Source: Halodesulfovibrio sp. (GTDB lineage: Bacteria; Desulfobacterota; Desulfovibrionia; Desulfovibrionales; Desulfovibrionaceae). From it: 36,742 nt of DNA. Below, in pieces: positions 19,082 through 28,104 of this stretch. The position numbers and the translations under genes were made by a program. The first letter of the stretch is position 1; every line of letters begins with the position of its first letter. The notes beneath the pieces were generated by a model that saw only the letters and a program-made list of their open reading frames with translations, did no database searches and was not told the DNA's origin. Where the stretch lies: assembly GCF_015482765.1 (NCBI RefSeq), contig NZ_JADMLB010000063.1:1-36742 (forward strand). The letters run 5' to 3'.

Positions 19082-19756
19082 ATGGAGACGCAGTTTCACG
19101 TAAAGCTTGATGCTTTGCGCGCAAAATTACTTGAAATGGCAGCTCGTGCTCAGAATGCAGTAGAGTATGCCACCGTAGCGTTGTTACAGCGCGATGTGGA
19201 GTTGGCAGAGCGTGTAATCAGGGAAGATAGACTGATTGATGAGATCGAATGTGAAGTTGATGATATGTCATTGCGCCTTCTTGCCTTGGATGCACCGGTT
19301 GCGGTTGATCTACGCTCTATTGTGGGAATGATGCGTGTGGCAGTTAATCTTGAGCGCATAGGTGATCAGGCTGTAAATATAGCTCGTCAGGCAAAATATT
19401 TGGCGTCTCGTCCGGCATTACCTTTTGAAGAAAATATGCATGAGCTTTGCTCTGTTGCTTTGGATATGCTGAAGACTTCGATTGTTGCTTTACGCCAAGG
19501 CGATTCATTACTTGCCCGCGAAGTTTGCCGGATGGATGAAGAGTGTGATGACCTTGATGTAGAAGTTATTAAAGAGCTTGTTAATTACATGGGGTATGAG
19601 TCCCCTGCCGTAAAACGTGCTGTTGCAGCAATCTTGACCTCCCGTAGCCTTGAGCGAGTAGGGGATTTGGCGACAAATATTGGTGAAGCTGTCGTTTTCA
19701 TTATTGAAGGTGAGAGCATTAAACACAAAATTTGCAGTCAGAAAAATTTATTGTAA
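19082..19756 (+). CDS. phoU: Phosphate signalling protein PhoU
   Basis: PhoU is an all-helical cytoplasmic protein that links the Pst transporter to the PhoR/PhoB system and keeps the Pho regulon off when phosphate is plentiful. The 224-residue product shows the two PhoU repeats, each with the metal-binding pattern: VNLERIGDQAVNIA in the first and RSLERVGDLATNIGEAVVF in the second. GGAGA precedes the ATG. It completes the phoB-pstB-phoU unit. Confidence 0.96.
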   Translation: METQFHVKLDALRAKLLEMAARAQNAVEYATVALLQRDVELAERVIREDRLIDEIECEVDDMSLRLLALDAPVAVDLRSIVGMMRVAVNLERIGDQAVNIARQAKYLASRPALPFEENMHELCSVALDMLKTSIVALRQGDSLLAREVCRMDEECDDLDVEVIKELVNYMGYESPAVKRAVAAILTSRSLERVGDLATNIGEAVVFIIEGESIKHKICSQKNLL

Positions 19757-19884
19757 GAAAACGCGTAAACAACGTGTTGCTTATTGCAGAAAAATAGTAA
19801 TTTTCTACAAAAAATGTACAATTAAGTCGTTATATGTAAAAAACGGCTGATTTGACATTAATGGTAAAAAAAGATGGTTTTTTG

Positions 19885-19925
19885 AAAAAGCCTTTGCGTA
19901 ACAAAAATACGCAGAGGCTTTTTTT
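19885..19925 (+). terminator. Intrinsic terminator downstream of phoU
   Basis: AAAAAGCCTTTGCGTA (19885-19900) pairs with TACGCAGAGGCTTTTT (19908-19923), including one G-T pair, followed by T. It lies about 130 bases after the phoU stop. Confidence 0.88.
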
Positions 19926-20426
19926 GTAATAATCTAATAATAATGTATTTTTTTGCGATAACGATGATTGAAAAATATTACACAAATGTTAAAAAATAAA
20001 ATTTACTATGAAATTCAAACTAAAAATGAAGATGGATAAAGTGTGGTAATTTCATGTAAAAAGAGTATGTTAGCTTTGTTTGACGAAAAAGCAAAGGTAC
20101 GATATTCACCCTAAGCTTTTAGCGTTAGCACTATAATTTTTTGTCTACTTCAAGTTACAAACGGCAGTCATAGGTCTGCCTTTTTTGTTGCTTGGATAGC
20201 AGTATATATGGAGATTTTTGAAAACGTTTAATGATGTTTTCAAAAAGCACCCCGTAACGTGCGAAAGCATGAAGGTGTGTCAAAGCCGGTCTGCAACGTG
20301 CGGATTGTATTATCGAGAGGAGGATACAATCTGTGTTGCCAGTTGTTGTTGTAAATCCGGCACTGCTGCTGTTTTTTTCTAATTTTTGCTAGATGTTCTG
20401 CATCGGCAAGCAAAGGAGAGCTGTTA
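19926..20426 (+). promoter_or_regulatory. AT-rich promoter region and structured leader of the DAACS gene
   Basis: No gene is convincing here. The stretch holds a possible promoter (TTGACG at 20080-20085, TATTCA at 20103-20108), a short hairpin GGCAG/CTGCC with six T at 20163-20186 that could be an early terminator, a perfect 11-bp hairpin at 20215-20246, and a 9-bp hairpin (20303-20331). A 37-codon frame at 20269-20382 is rich in Cys, with three Cys codons in a row, but lacks a good ribosome binding site. Together these suggest a regulated 5' leader. No known riboswitch class was recognised. Confidence 0.4.
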
Positions 20427-21629
20427 ATGAAGTTGTGGACTAAAATCCTCATCGGTATGATCGTGGGTGTGGTCATTGGCGGATTTGCCCCGTTCGTGGT
20501 GCCATATATTGCCCCTGTGGGGACTCTGTTTATTAATGCAATTAAAATGCTGATCGTTCCATTGGTTTTTGCATCCCTCGTAACTGGTATGACCAGCATG
20601 GATGATGTGAAGAAACTTGGTCGCATCAGTTTTAAAACCATCAGCATTTACCTCACCACAACATTGATTGCGATTTCTATCGGCCTGATCATTGGTGAAT
20701 TGCTTCAGCCTGGTGCAGGTATGAACCTCGCAGCTGCAGGTGAACAGGTAACGAAAGAAGCTCCTTCCCTTGCTAATACCATCACCGGTCTTATCCCTAA
20801 AAACCCGATTGATGCGATGGTTAAAGGCAATATTCTTCAGATTATTGTTTTTGCAATTTTCATTGGTCTTTCCATCAACTATGCTGGTGAAAAAGGCGCT
20901 CCTGTAAAAACTTTCTTCGAGTCTCTTGCTGAGGTTATGTACACCATGACATCCATTGTTATGGCATGTGCACCATACGGTATTGCTGCTCTTATTGCTA
21001 AAGTTGTTGCTCAGTACGGTCTTGAAGCGTTGCTTCCGCTCGCAAAAATTATTTGTGCGATGTACGTTGGTGCGCTTGTACACATTCTTCTTACATACGG
21101 TGGTTATGTGACTGTTATCGGTCGTTTGAGCCCTGTGAAGTTTTTCCGCGGTATGGTTGATGCGCAGATGGTTGCGTTCTCTACCAGCTCCAGTGCGGGT
21201 ACTCTTCCAGCAACAATTCGTTGTACTGAGAAAAACCTTGGTGTTTCTCCTTCTATTTCCAGCTTTGTTCTTCCACTTGGTGCTACCATCAATATGGATG
21301 GCACTGCGATTTATCAGGGTGTATGTGCGCTCTTTATTGCACAGGCATACAACATCGACCTTACCATGGGTAACATCGTAACCATTATGCTCACAGGTAC
21401 ACTTGCTTCTATCGGTACTGCCGGTGTTCCAGGTGCTGGTCTTGTTATGCTTTCCCTTATTCTTTCTTCTGTTGGTCTTCCAATGGAAGGTATTGCGCTC
21501 ATCGCCGGTATTGACCGTATCCTCGATATGGCTCGTACCACTGTAAACATCTCCGGTGACGCAATGACTGCTGTTCTCGTTTCTCGTACAGAAAACGAGC
21601 TTGATGAAGAAGTGTACAACGCTTCTTAA
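20427..21629 (+). CDS. Dicarboxylate/amino acid:cation (Na+ or H+) symporter, DAACS family
   Basis: The 400-residue membrane protein belongs to the glutamate transporter fold. It shows the HP1 motif SSSAGTLPATIR, the cation-site motif NMDGTAIYQG, the HP2 region GTAGVPGAG, and the TM8 motif DRILDMARTTVNISGD. The Asp and Arg of DMAR match the pair that binds the substrate amino and side-chain carboxylate groups in glutamate/aspartate transporters, so an acidic amino acid is the likeliest substrate. AAGGAG precedes the ATG. It stands alone between a long leader and a strong terminator. Confidence 0.92.
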   Translation: MKLWTKILIGMIVGVVIGGFAPFVVPYIAPVGTLFINAIKMLIVPLVFASLVTGMTSMDDVKKLGRISFKTISIYLTTTLIAISIGLIIGELLQPGAGMNLAAAGEQVTKEAPSLANTITGLIPKNPIDAMVKGNILQIIVFAIFIGLSINYAGEKGAPVKTFFESLAEVMYTMTSIVMACAPYGIAALIAKVVAQYGLEALLPLAKIICAMYVGALVHILLTYGGYVTVIGRLSPVKFFRGMVDAQMVAFSTSSSAGTLPATIRCTEKNLGVSPSISSFVLPLGATINMDGTAIYQGVCALFIAQAYNIDLTMGNIVTIMLTGTLASIGTAGVPGAGLVMLSLILSSVGLPMEGIALIAGIDRILDMARTTVNISGDAMTAVLVSRTENELDEEVYNAS

Positions 21630-21651
21630 GCCAGTCTATACTCAGCATCCC

Positions 21652-21685
21652 AAAAGGCTCGCAACGGTGGTTGCGAGCCTTTTTT
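21652..21685 (+). terminator. Intrinsic terminator after the DAACS gene
   Basis: AAAAGGCTCGCAAC (21652-21665), loop GGTG, then the perfect complement at 21670-21683 and a T run. Confidence 0.93.
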
Positions 21686-21802
21686 ATTGCGCCTCGTGAT
21701 AACACGCACGAAATAATTGCACGTAAGCATAGAACATAACAGTGTGTAGTATCAAAGAAGAACTCATAGTAGTTATGCGTAATAATTGAGTATGGAGAGT
21801 GT

Positions 21803-22270
21803 ATGAAAAGTCTAATCGGTATCCTCATGATGTGTATGTTTCTACCCGCAGGTGCCTATGCAGAGCAGGCTACGCTTCCTCTTGAAAAGATCACAGATCC
21901 GGATATGGCTCATGCGTTGTTTATGAAAGCTATTACTGAGAAGAATATTGACCAGCTTTGCGCAATGTACACGGATGACGCCGTCATGGTCTTGCGTGAT
22001 GGAAAATTGGAAGTGAGTGGCCAAAGTAGTTTGCGCCGTGTGTTTTCCATAATGGTTGATATGGTTGAAACGTTGCATATTGAGACCGTGTATCAAGTTG
22101 AAGGTGAGAATACGGTGCTTTTCAGGTCGAAATACCGCTCTGTTTACGTCACGCCGGATGGAGATCGGCAAGAGGTAGTAAGCAGCGGTATCGAAGTGCT
22201 TGAGAGGCAGGAAGACGGCAGCTGGCTGTTCTCTATTGATCATCAGAATGGCGGAGCGAATGTATTGTAG
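21803..22270 (+). CDS. Secreted NTF2/SnoaL-like protein of unknown function
   Basis: The 155-residue product has a signal peptide (1-20, cleavage after AYA), so it is exported. The mature part looks like an NTF2/SnoaL (DUF4440-like) domain: ALFMKAITEKNIDQLCAMYTDDAVMVLRDGKLEVSGQSSLRRVF, with a central beta sheet ending in DGSWLFSIDHQN. Such domains form a cone-shaped pocket and may be enzymes or binding proteins; no catalytic set is evident. GGAG precedes the ATG. It is a single-gene unit with a terminator after it. Confidence 0.8.
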   Translation: MKSLIGILMMCMFLPAGAYAEQATLPLEKITDPDMAHALFMKAITEKNIDQLCAMYTDDAVMVLRDGKLEVSGQSSLRRVFSIMVDMVETLHIETVYQVEGENTVLFRSKYRSVYVTPDGDRQEVVSSGIEVLERQEDGSWLFSIDHQNGGANVL

Positions 22271-22299
22271 GTTAGCCGACTGGCACAGCACATATGAAG

Positions 22300-22330
22300 A
22301 AAGGGCTTGAAATATCTCAAGCCCTTTTTT
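22300..22330 (+). terminator. Intrinsic terminator after the NTF2-like gene
   Basis: AAGGGCTTGA (22301-22310), loop AATATC, TCAAGCCCTT (22317-22326), then T. Confidence 0.9.
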
Positions 22331-22340
22331 CATGATAAAG

Positions 22341-22371
22341 AAAAAGCCCTGTGCAGAGTATGCACAGGGCT
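22341..22371 (-). terminator. Intrinsic terminator of alaS
   Basis: On the minus strand a perfect 11-bp stem (22361-22371 with 22345-22355), loop of 5, followed by a T run (22345-22341). It ends alaS transcription, back to back with the plus-strand terminator at 22300-22330. Confidence 0.92.
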
Positions 22372-22392
22372 GAGTTTTTGGAAGAGTAAGGA

Positions 22393-25038
22393 TTAACCTT
22401 TAACGAGAGCTTTAAGCTTGTCGAAAGCAGCGTTGATGCCGTCAGCGTTGTTACCGCCAGCCTGAGCCATATCAGGACGACCACCGCCTTTACCGCCTAC
22501 TTCTGCAGCAATCTGGCTAATAAGTTGGCCTGCTTTGAAGTTGTCGTTAAGATCTTTTGTTACCGCTACAAGCAAGGTTACTTTGCCTTCGCTGTCTGCA
22601 CTTGCAAGGCAAGCGATACCGGAACCAAGTTTGGAGCGAATATCATCCATGATGTCACGGAGTGCTTTTACGTTAGGAACGTCAACTCGTGCAGCAAGCA
22701 CTTTCACACCATTCACATCTGTTACGTTAGACATGAGGTCACCGCCCTGACTGGACGCTGCTTTTGCTGCAAGTTTTTCCATGTCTTTACGCAGAGCACG
22801 GTTTTCCTGCTGCAAACCTTTTACACGGTTTGCAACATCACCGGATTTCCCTTTAACCATACCTGCAATTTCTTGCAGTTCTTCACGGTTGCCAAGGGAA
22901 AGGTTAAGTGCGTTGAAGCCGGTAGCAGCTTCAATACGGCGGATACCGGCAGCTACACCGCTATCAGAAAGGATGAAGAAAGAGCCGGCTTGACCGGTTG
23001 CAGAAAGGTGTGTTCCGCCACAGAGTTCAACTGAGTTGTCACCGATGGCAACAACACGTACTTCATCTTCATATTTCTCACCGAAGAGAGCCATAGCGCC
23101 TTTTTCAACAGCTTTTTCGTACTGCATTTCAGCAACATCAAGCGGAATGTTTGCCATGATGGCTGTGTTTACATCCAGTTCAATCGCTTTGATTTCTTCA
23201 GGAGTAAGTGCAGAGATGTGTGTAAAGTCGAAACGCAGACGGTCTGGTGTAACCAGAGAACCGGATTGCTTTACATGATCACCGAGAACGCGGCGGAGTG
23301 CTGCGTGCAGCAGGTGGGTACATGTGTGGTTACGGGCAGAAGCAAGACGAAGCTCTTCGCTTACCTGCATGGTTACTGCCTGTTCGTTGCGAATAGTGCC
23401 TTCTGCTACCTCAATGTAATGAACTGTAAGTTCTGCATTTGGCTTCAGGGTATCGATAACGGCAGCGTTACCGGAGTCTGCGGTAATCGTACCGTGGTCA
23501 CCGGACTGACCGCCGGACTCACCGTAAAATGGTGTTTTGCTGCTTACGAGATAGCCTTTTTCGCCTTTAGAAAGGGATTCAACAGTTTCTGCATCTTCGT
23601 TCATAAGAACTGCGACGCGGCTTTCTGTACCAAGGTTGCTGTACCCTACGAATTCGCTGCGAAGACCTTCTTCAAGAAGAGACTGGAAGCGGGCTGCAAG
23701 TGTGTCACCTGCTGCGCCTTTCCATGCAGCTTTAGCACGCTGCTTCTGCTGTGCCATAAATGCATTAAAGCCTTCTTCGTCAACAGCAATGCCACGTTTT
23801 TCAGCAATGTCGTTGATAATGTCGATAGGGAAGCCGTATGTGTCGTACAATTTAAATACGGTTTCGCCTTTGAGTTCTTTTTTCGGTGTGTTTTCAACAG
23901 CGAGCAGTTCGTCTTCGAGAAGAGCAAGACCTTTATCAAGAGTCTTGTTGAAGCCTTCTTCTTCCATGATAACTACACGATCCATGAAGTCTGCGTTTTC
24001 GCAAAGTTCAGGGTACTGAGCGCCCATTACTTCAACGACTTTAGCAACAGATTTGTGGATGTAGCAGCCGGAAAGCCCCATCAGGCGGCCAAAGCGGTAT
24101 GCACGACGGATGAGGCGACGTAAAACGTAGCCGCGTCCTTCGTTGGAAGGAAGGATGCCGTCGCTGATCATAAACGCGATAGCTCGGCTGTGGTCGGCAA
24201 TAACGCGAAGAGCAGTATCAACGTCGTCGCCGTCTTTTTTGTAAGTAACGTTCGCAAGGTCTGCAATAAAGTTGATGAACTCGAGGAACAGGTCTGTGTC
24301 GTAGTTGGAGTATACGCCCTGACAAACAGCTGCGATACGCTCAAGACCCATGCCTGTATCAATGTTCGGCTTTGGAAGAGGAGTACGGATACCCTGCTCA
24401 TCCTGATTGAACTGCATGAATACGAGGTTCCAGATTTCGAGGAAACGGTCACAGTCACATTTGCCGATTCCGCAATCAGGACCACAGGTCATGTGTTCAC
24501 CCTGATCAATATGGATTTCTGTACACGGACCGCAAGGGCCGGTGTCACCCATGGACCAGAAGTTATCTTTTTCGCCAAGGCGGAAGATTCTGTCCTCAGG
24601 TACGCCTGCTTCTTTCATCCAGATTTCTTTTGCTTCGTCATCATCACTGTAAATAGTGATGTAGAGTTTCTCTTTAGGAAGCTTCAATTCTTCTGTGATA
24701 AATTCCCATGCGTAGCGGATGGCGTCTTTTTTAAAGTAGTCGCCAAAGCTGAAGTTGCCGAGCATTTCAAAAAAAGTGTGGTGGCGTGCGGTGCGACCAA
24801 CGTTTTCAAGGTCGTTGTGTTTGCCGCCTACGCGCAGACACTTCTGAGAAGTAGTGGCGCGAACGTACGCTCGTTTTTCCTGACCGAGGAAGGTTTTTTT
24901 AAACTGTACCATGCCTGCGTTGGTGAAGAGCAGAGTAGGGTCGTCGGCAGGAATGAGAGCTGAGGAAGACACCACTTCGTGTCCTTTATCCTCGAAGAAT
25001 TTGAGAAACTTCTCTCGAATTTCGTTTGCGGTAATCAC
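22393..25038 (-). CDS. alaS: Alanine--tRNA ligase
   Basis: AlaRS charges tRNA-Ala with alanine and edits mischarged serine or glycine. The 881-residue protein is full length. The N-terminal catalytic domain opens with [25 protein letters not shown] and has [22 protein letters not shown]. The editing domain holds the zinc motif HTCTHLLH and [10 protein letters not shown]. The C-terminal domain ends with [15 protein letters not shown]. It begins with GTG at 25036-25038; GGGAG lies 7-12 bases before it on the minus strand. recA lies upstream on the same strand but is separated by a strong terminator. Confidence 0.98.
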   Translation of the reverse strand: MITANEIREKFLKFFEDKGHEVVSSSALIPADDPTLLFTNAGMVQFKKTFLGQEKRAYVRATTSQKCLRVGGKHNDLENVGRTARHHTFFEMLGNFSFGDYFKKDAIRYAWEFITEELKLPKEKLYITIYSDDDEAKEIWMKEAGVPEDRIFRLGEKDNFWSMGDTGPCGPCTEIHIDQGEHMTCGPDCGIGKCDCDRFLEIWNLVFMQFNQDEQGIRTPLPKPNIDTGMGLERIAAVCQGVYSNYDTDLFLEFINFIADLANVTYKKDGDDVDTALRVIADHSRAIAFMISDGILPSNEGRGYVLRRLIRRAYRFGRLMGLSGCYIHKSVAKVVEVMGAQYPELCENADFMDRVVIMEEEGFNKTLDKGLALLEDELLAVENTPKKELKGETVFKLYDTYGFPIDIINDIAEKRGIAVDEEGFNAFMAQQKQRAKAAWKGAAGDTLAARFQSLLEEGLRSEFVGYSNLGTESRVAVLMNEDAETVESLSKGEKGYLVSSKTPFYGESGGQSGDHGTITADSGNAAVIDTLKPNAELTVHYIEVAEGTIRNEQAVTMQVSEELRLASARNHTCTHLLHAALRRVLGDHVKQSGSLVTPDRLRFDFTHISALTPEEIKAIELDVNTAIMANIPLDVAEMQYEKAVEKGAMALFGEKYEDEVRVVAIGDNSVELCGGTHLSATGQAGSFFILSDSGVAAGIRRIEAATGFNALNLSLGNREELQEIAGMVKGKSGDVANRVKGLQQENRALRKDMEKLAAKAASSQGGDLMSNVTDVNGVKVLAARVDVPNVKALRDIMDDIRSKLGSGIACLASADSEGKVTLLVAVTKDLNDNFKAGQLISQIAAEVGGKGGGRPDMAQAGGNNADGINAAFDKLKALVKG

Positions 25039-25085
25039 AGCGTTGTCTCCCTTGGAAAAACATTAACGGCTTATTGTTAAAAGAA

Positions 25086-25113
25086 ACGCCGCCCTGAAAT
25101 GTCAGGGCGGCGT
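25086..25113 (-). terminator. Intrinsic terminator after recA
   Basis: A perfect 12-bp GC-rich stem (25102-25113 with 25086-25097) and 4-base loop; on the minus strand it is followed by TTCTTTT. Confidence 0.9.
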
Positions 25114-25139
25114 ACTTTATTCTCATATGAGAAGCGGTG

Positions 25140-26219
25140 CTATTTTTTGGAAGTTTTTTTCGGTTCAGCAGCCTCTTCCGGCTTTGCTTCTTCCGCGCCT
25201 TCCTCAATTACGCCCAGATGTGTGAGTAATTTCTTTTCAATCTGATCTCTGATCGCGTCATTTTCGTTCAAGAACGCTCGAACGTTTTCTTTACCCTGAC
25301 CTAATCGTTCAGAGCCGTACGCGTACCAGGCACCACTTTTATCTACTATGCCGTGTTCTACACCAAGATCAAGCAATTCGCCAGTGCGGGATATGCCTGT
25401 TCCGTACAAAATATCGAATAAAGCTTCACGGAATGGCGGTGCAACTTTGTTTTTTACGATTTTTGCACGGGTGCGGTTACCGAACACTTCATCTTTATCT
25501 TTAAGAGACTGGATACGACGCACATCAATACGGATAGAAGAGTAGAATTTAAGTGCGTTACCACCAGTAGTGGTTTCAGGATTACCGTAGCCCATGGTGC
25601 CGATCTTCATACGGATCTGGTTAATAAAGATAACACTTACATTAGATTTATGGATTGTGCCTGTCAGCTTCCGCAGGGCGTGAGACATGAGGCGAGCCTG
25701 ACTGCCGACCTGTGTTTCACCCATGTTACCTTCGAGTTCTGACTGCGGGATAAGGGCAGCTACGGAGTCGATAACGATAATATCAACAGCACCGGAGCGT
25801 ACAAGCATGTCCGCAATATCGAGAGCCTGTTCACCGTAATCCGGCTGAGAAATGAGTAAGGCTTCAGTATCTACACCGAGGCGTCGTGCATATGTGGGGT
25901 CAAGAGCGTGTTCTGCATCGATAAATGCAGCTGTACCGCCTTGTTTCTGGCACTGAGCGATAGCATGCAGTGCAAGTGTGGTTTTACCGGAAGATTCCGG
26001 ACCGTAAATTTCTGTAACACGACCTTTAGGAATACCGCCGATGCCTAAAGCAAGGTCAAGCGTAATGGAGCCTGTAGGAATTACAGGGATAGCAACGTGT
26101 GCGTCGTCATTCAGCTTCATAACGGAACCCTGTCCGTATTTACGCTGAATGGTACTCATTGCTGTTTTAAGAGCCTCACGACGCATGTCATCCGGACTCA
26201 TTGCGGATTTAGTAGCCAT
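25140..26219 (-). CDS. recA: Recombinase RecA
   Basis: RecA forms filaments on single-stranded DNA, drives strand exchange and triggers LexA cleavage. The start at 26217-26219 gives a 359-residue protein beginning [21 protein letters not shown] lies about 9 bases upstream on the minus strand. The frame stays open for 71 more codons upstream, but that stretch is hydrophobic and unlike RecA. Walker [10 protein letters not shown], the stretch [18 protein letters not shown], loop 2 [22 protein letters not shown] and the C-terminal acidic/basic tail ([17 protein letters not shown]) are all present. I saw no clear SOS box of the E. coli or Gram-positive type in the 200-base divergent region. Confidence 0.97.
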   Translation of the reverse strand: MATKSAMSPDDMRREALKTAMSTIQRKYGQGSVMKLNDDAHVAIPVIPTGSITLDLALGIGGIPKGRVTEIYGPESSGKTTLALHAIAQCQKQGGTAAFIDAEHALDPTYARRLGVDTEALLISQPDYGEQALDIADMLVRSGAVDIIVIDSVAALIPQSELEGNMGETQVGSQARLMSHALRKLTGTIHKSNVSVIFINQIRMKIGTMGYGNPETTTGGNALKFYSSIRIDVRRIQSLKDKDEVFGNRTRAKIVKNKVAPPFREALFDILYGTGISRTGELLDLGVEHGIVDKSGAWYAYGSERLGQGKENVRAFLNENDAIRDQIEKKLLTHLGVIEEGAEEAKPEEAAEPKKTSKK

Positions 26220-26424
26220 TTTTTTAATCTCCGTGCGGAAAGTGTTGTTTTGGGAGCGCTCATCGTGAATAGCAAATCGTTCGGTCAGGGGCAATCTCCA
26301 AAAAAGTACAACGCAGAATATGTACATTGTGCAAATCAAGAGTATCAAAAAAAAATCTATCAGAAAATCTTTATTCATGAAATCAGGAGAATAGGGCAAG
26401 GGCGGTAAAACTAGTCTTGCTTTT

Positions 26425-27531
26425 ATGTGCAATGAGCCTTATTTGACGCGCATGGAAAAGGTAACGAAGCAATATGATGCCGTGGCTCTTTTGTCCGGCG
26501 GACTGGATTCCCTGCTCGCTGTTAAAGTAATACAGGATCAGGGGCTTAAGGTTAAAGGGTTGCATTTTGTAACCCCGTTTTTTGGTAAACCGCACATGGT
26601 GCGCCGCTGGGAAAAATTGTACGGCATGGAAATCGACGCAGTTGATGTGTCTGAAGAATATGTACGTATGATGGTGGAGCGCCCTGTACACGGGTTTGGA
26701 AAAACTTTGAATCCGTGTGTGGACTGTAAGATTCTGATGCTGAGAAAAGCTCATGAGCTTATGGAGCAATACGGTGCCAAGTTTATTATCTCTGGCGAGG
26801 TGATCGGCCAGCGTCCTATGTCGCAGCGCAGAGATACACTTAATGTTATTAAGCGTGATGCAGACGTGCAGTCCGTACTGCTTCGCCCTTTATGTGCACT
26901 GTGCCTCGACCCGACTCCGATGGAAGAGTCCGGTCTTGTTCAGCGTGATAAATTGTTAGGGCTCTTTGGTCGTGGACGTAAAGAGCAGTTGCGATTGGCT
27001 GAACACTATGGCTTTACAGAAATCCCTTCACCTGGAGGGGGCTGTAAGCTGACTGAACGTGAAAACGGTCGTCGTTACTGGCCTGTGTTTAAATATTCTC
27101 CAAAGCCTTCTGTTGCAGACTTCAAGTTGGCTAACGTCGGCCGTCAGTACTGGTCCGGCAAACACTGGATGGCAGTAGGTCGCAACCAGATGGATAACGA
27201 GTCACTCCTTAAAATTAAAAAAGACTCTGATCTTGTTTTTAAGGTTGTAGATTTCCCTGGTCCGATTTCCATCGGCCGTCAGTTTGAAGGTGCTCCTTGG
27301 TCTGAAGAAGTTATAGCTGATGCGGCAGCATGGGCAGCTTCTTACTCTCCAAAAGCAAAAAAAGCTGGCGTTCCAGTTCAAGTGAGTGTAGTAACTATAA
27401 GTAAGGACAACGAAGAAGAACGTATCCTTACTGTTACTCCAATGCGAGAAACACCAATGGGCTGGGCTGAATGGCTTTGGCCTGATGCAAAACAAGAAAT
27501 TCGCGAAGAGGCACGTTCCCGCGCGAAATAA
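26425..27531 (+). CDS. PP-loop ATPase with C-terminal NFACT-R-like domain, probable tRNA thiolation enzyme
   Basis: The 368-residue product opens with a PP-loop (ATP pyrophosphatase) domain, motif [15 protein letters not shown], related to ThiI and MnmA. It carries cysteines suited to sulfur transfer or metal binding: [16 protein letters not shown] and GGGCKL. From about residue 235 the chain resembles the NFACT-R RNA-binding domain ([38 protein letters not shown]). This pairing is known in proteins proposed to thiolate tRNA. The start is uncertain, since neither ATG at 26425 nor ATG at 26452 ([13 protein letters not shown]) has a clear ribosome binding site; 26452 fits the PP-loop spacing as well. 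It is divergent from recA and stands alone. Confidence 0.82.
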   Translation: MCNEPYLTRMEKVTKQYDAVALLSGGLDSLLAVKVIQDQGLKVKGLHFVTPFFGKPHMVRRWEKLYGMEIDAVDVSEEYVRMMVERPVHGFGKTLNPCVDCKILMLRKAHELMEQYGAKFIISGEVIGQRPMSQRRDTLNVIKRDADVQSVLLRPLCALCLDPTPMEESGLVQRDKLLGLFGRGRKEQLRLAEHYGFTEIPSPGGGCKLTERENGRRYWPVFKYSPKPSVADFKLANVGRQYWSGKHWMAVGRNQMDNESLLKIKKDSDLVFKVVDFPGPISIGRQFEGAPWSEEVIADAAAWAASYSPKAKKAGVPVQVSVVTISKDNEEERILTVTPMRETPMGWAEWLWPDAKQEIREEARSRAK

Positions 27532-28104
27532 TAGAATTTCCTGGATGATTCGTGAGCCTTTGATACGTAGGCAGAATCAATACTATCACATGCAGGCACC
27601 TTGCCGTTGTCACCAAAGGGGATTGAGTTGCTCCTGACGGCGGCTGCCATATCCTTTTAAAAAAAGGATTTTGCAAGGTCTCATTGGTAACGGTCAATCC
27701 GGGGTATTGTTAGAGAGCTCTTTCACAGCTGTGAAAGAGCTCTCCTTTTTTATGCCGATTTTCAAAATATATAAAACTGCACTATTCGTTACTTACATTT
27801 GTCATTTTTGTTCAAAGAAGAAAAATAAAGGGAAAAATTTCTGTTTTCAGCGACTATTTTGTATATACAAGAGTTGTGTTACATATTTTTTGTAGAGTAA
27901 GTGCTTTTTATACTGTAAAATTACAACAAATTTTGATGGTGATTTGTTGAAAATACAGAGCCTATTTCTCGATTTACTGACTAATACGGTAGGGTATGAC
28001 AAATTGGAATGGCTAATGTGACCAAAAAGACTTGAATGCATCGCCGTTGCGAACTACAACGGGGGCGACAAATAACAAAACTGTAAAACTCGTTGAGGTG
28101 GAAA
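27532..28104 (+). other. Intergenic region with a perfect 32-bp palindrome terminator and an AT-rich promoter zone
   Basis: This 573-base region has no convincing gene. From 27540 to 27700 the base composition is more even and one minus-strand frame runs through it, but it lacks a ribosome binding site; it may be a dispersed repeat. A terminator lies at 27713-27751. From 27750 to 28000 the DNA is AT rich and should hold the promoter of the downstream transporter; TGTAA-AA-TTACA at 27914-27925 is a small palindrome. A GC-rich hairpin-forming stretch sits at about 28041-28070 in the leader. Confidence 0.5.
27713..27751 (+). terminator. Intrinsic terminator, 32-bp perfect palindrome
   Basis: GAGAGCTCTTTCACAG (27713-27728) is followed directly by its reverse complement (27729-27744), then C and a run of T. 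It forms a 14-bp stem with loop AGCT. It probably ends transcription of the PP-loop gene, although it lies 180 bases after the stop. Confidence 0.88.

Noticed and set aside
20008-20049. A 13-codon Lys/Met-rich frame in the phoU-DAACS gap
   Set aside because: No ribosome binding site; composition follows from the AT-rich DNA.
26220-26424. Possible SOS box between recA and the PP-loop gene
   Set aside because: GTAC-N12-GTAC is present around 26309-26328, but it matches no LexA consensus I know for this group with confidence.
26220-26432. N-terminal extension of RecA by 71 residues
   Set aside because: The extension is hydrophobic and unlike RecA; a good ribosome binding site supports the start at 26219.
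28009-28086. Two short frames in the leader of the NSS transporter, the second starting at the stop of the first
   Set aside because: No clear ribosome binding site and no codon run that would point to attenuation.
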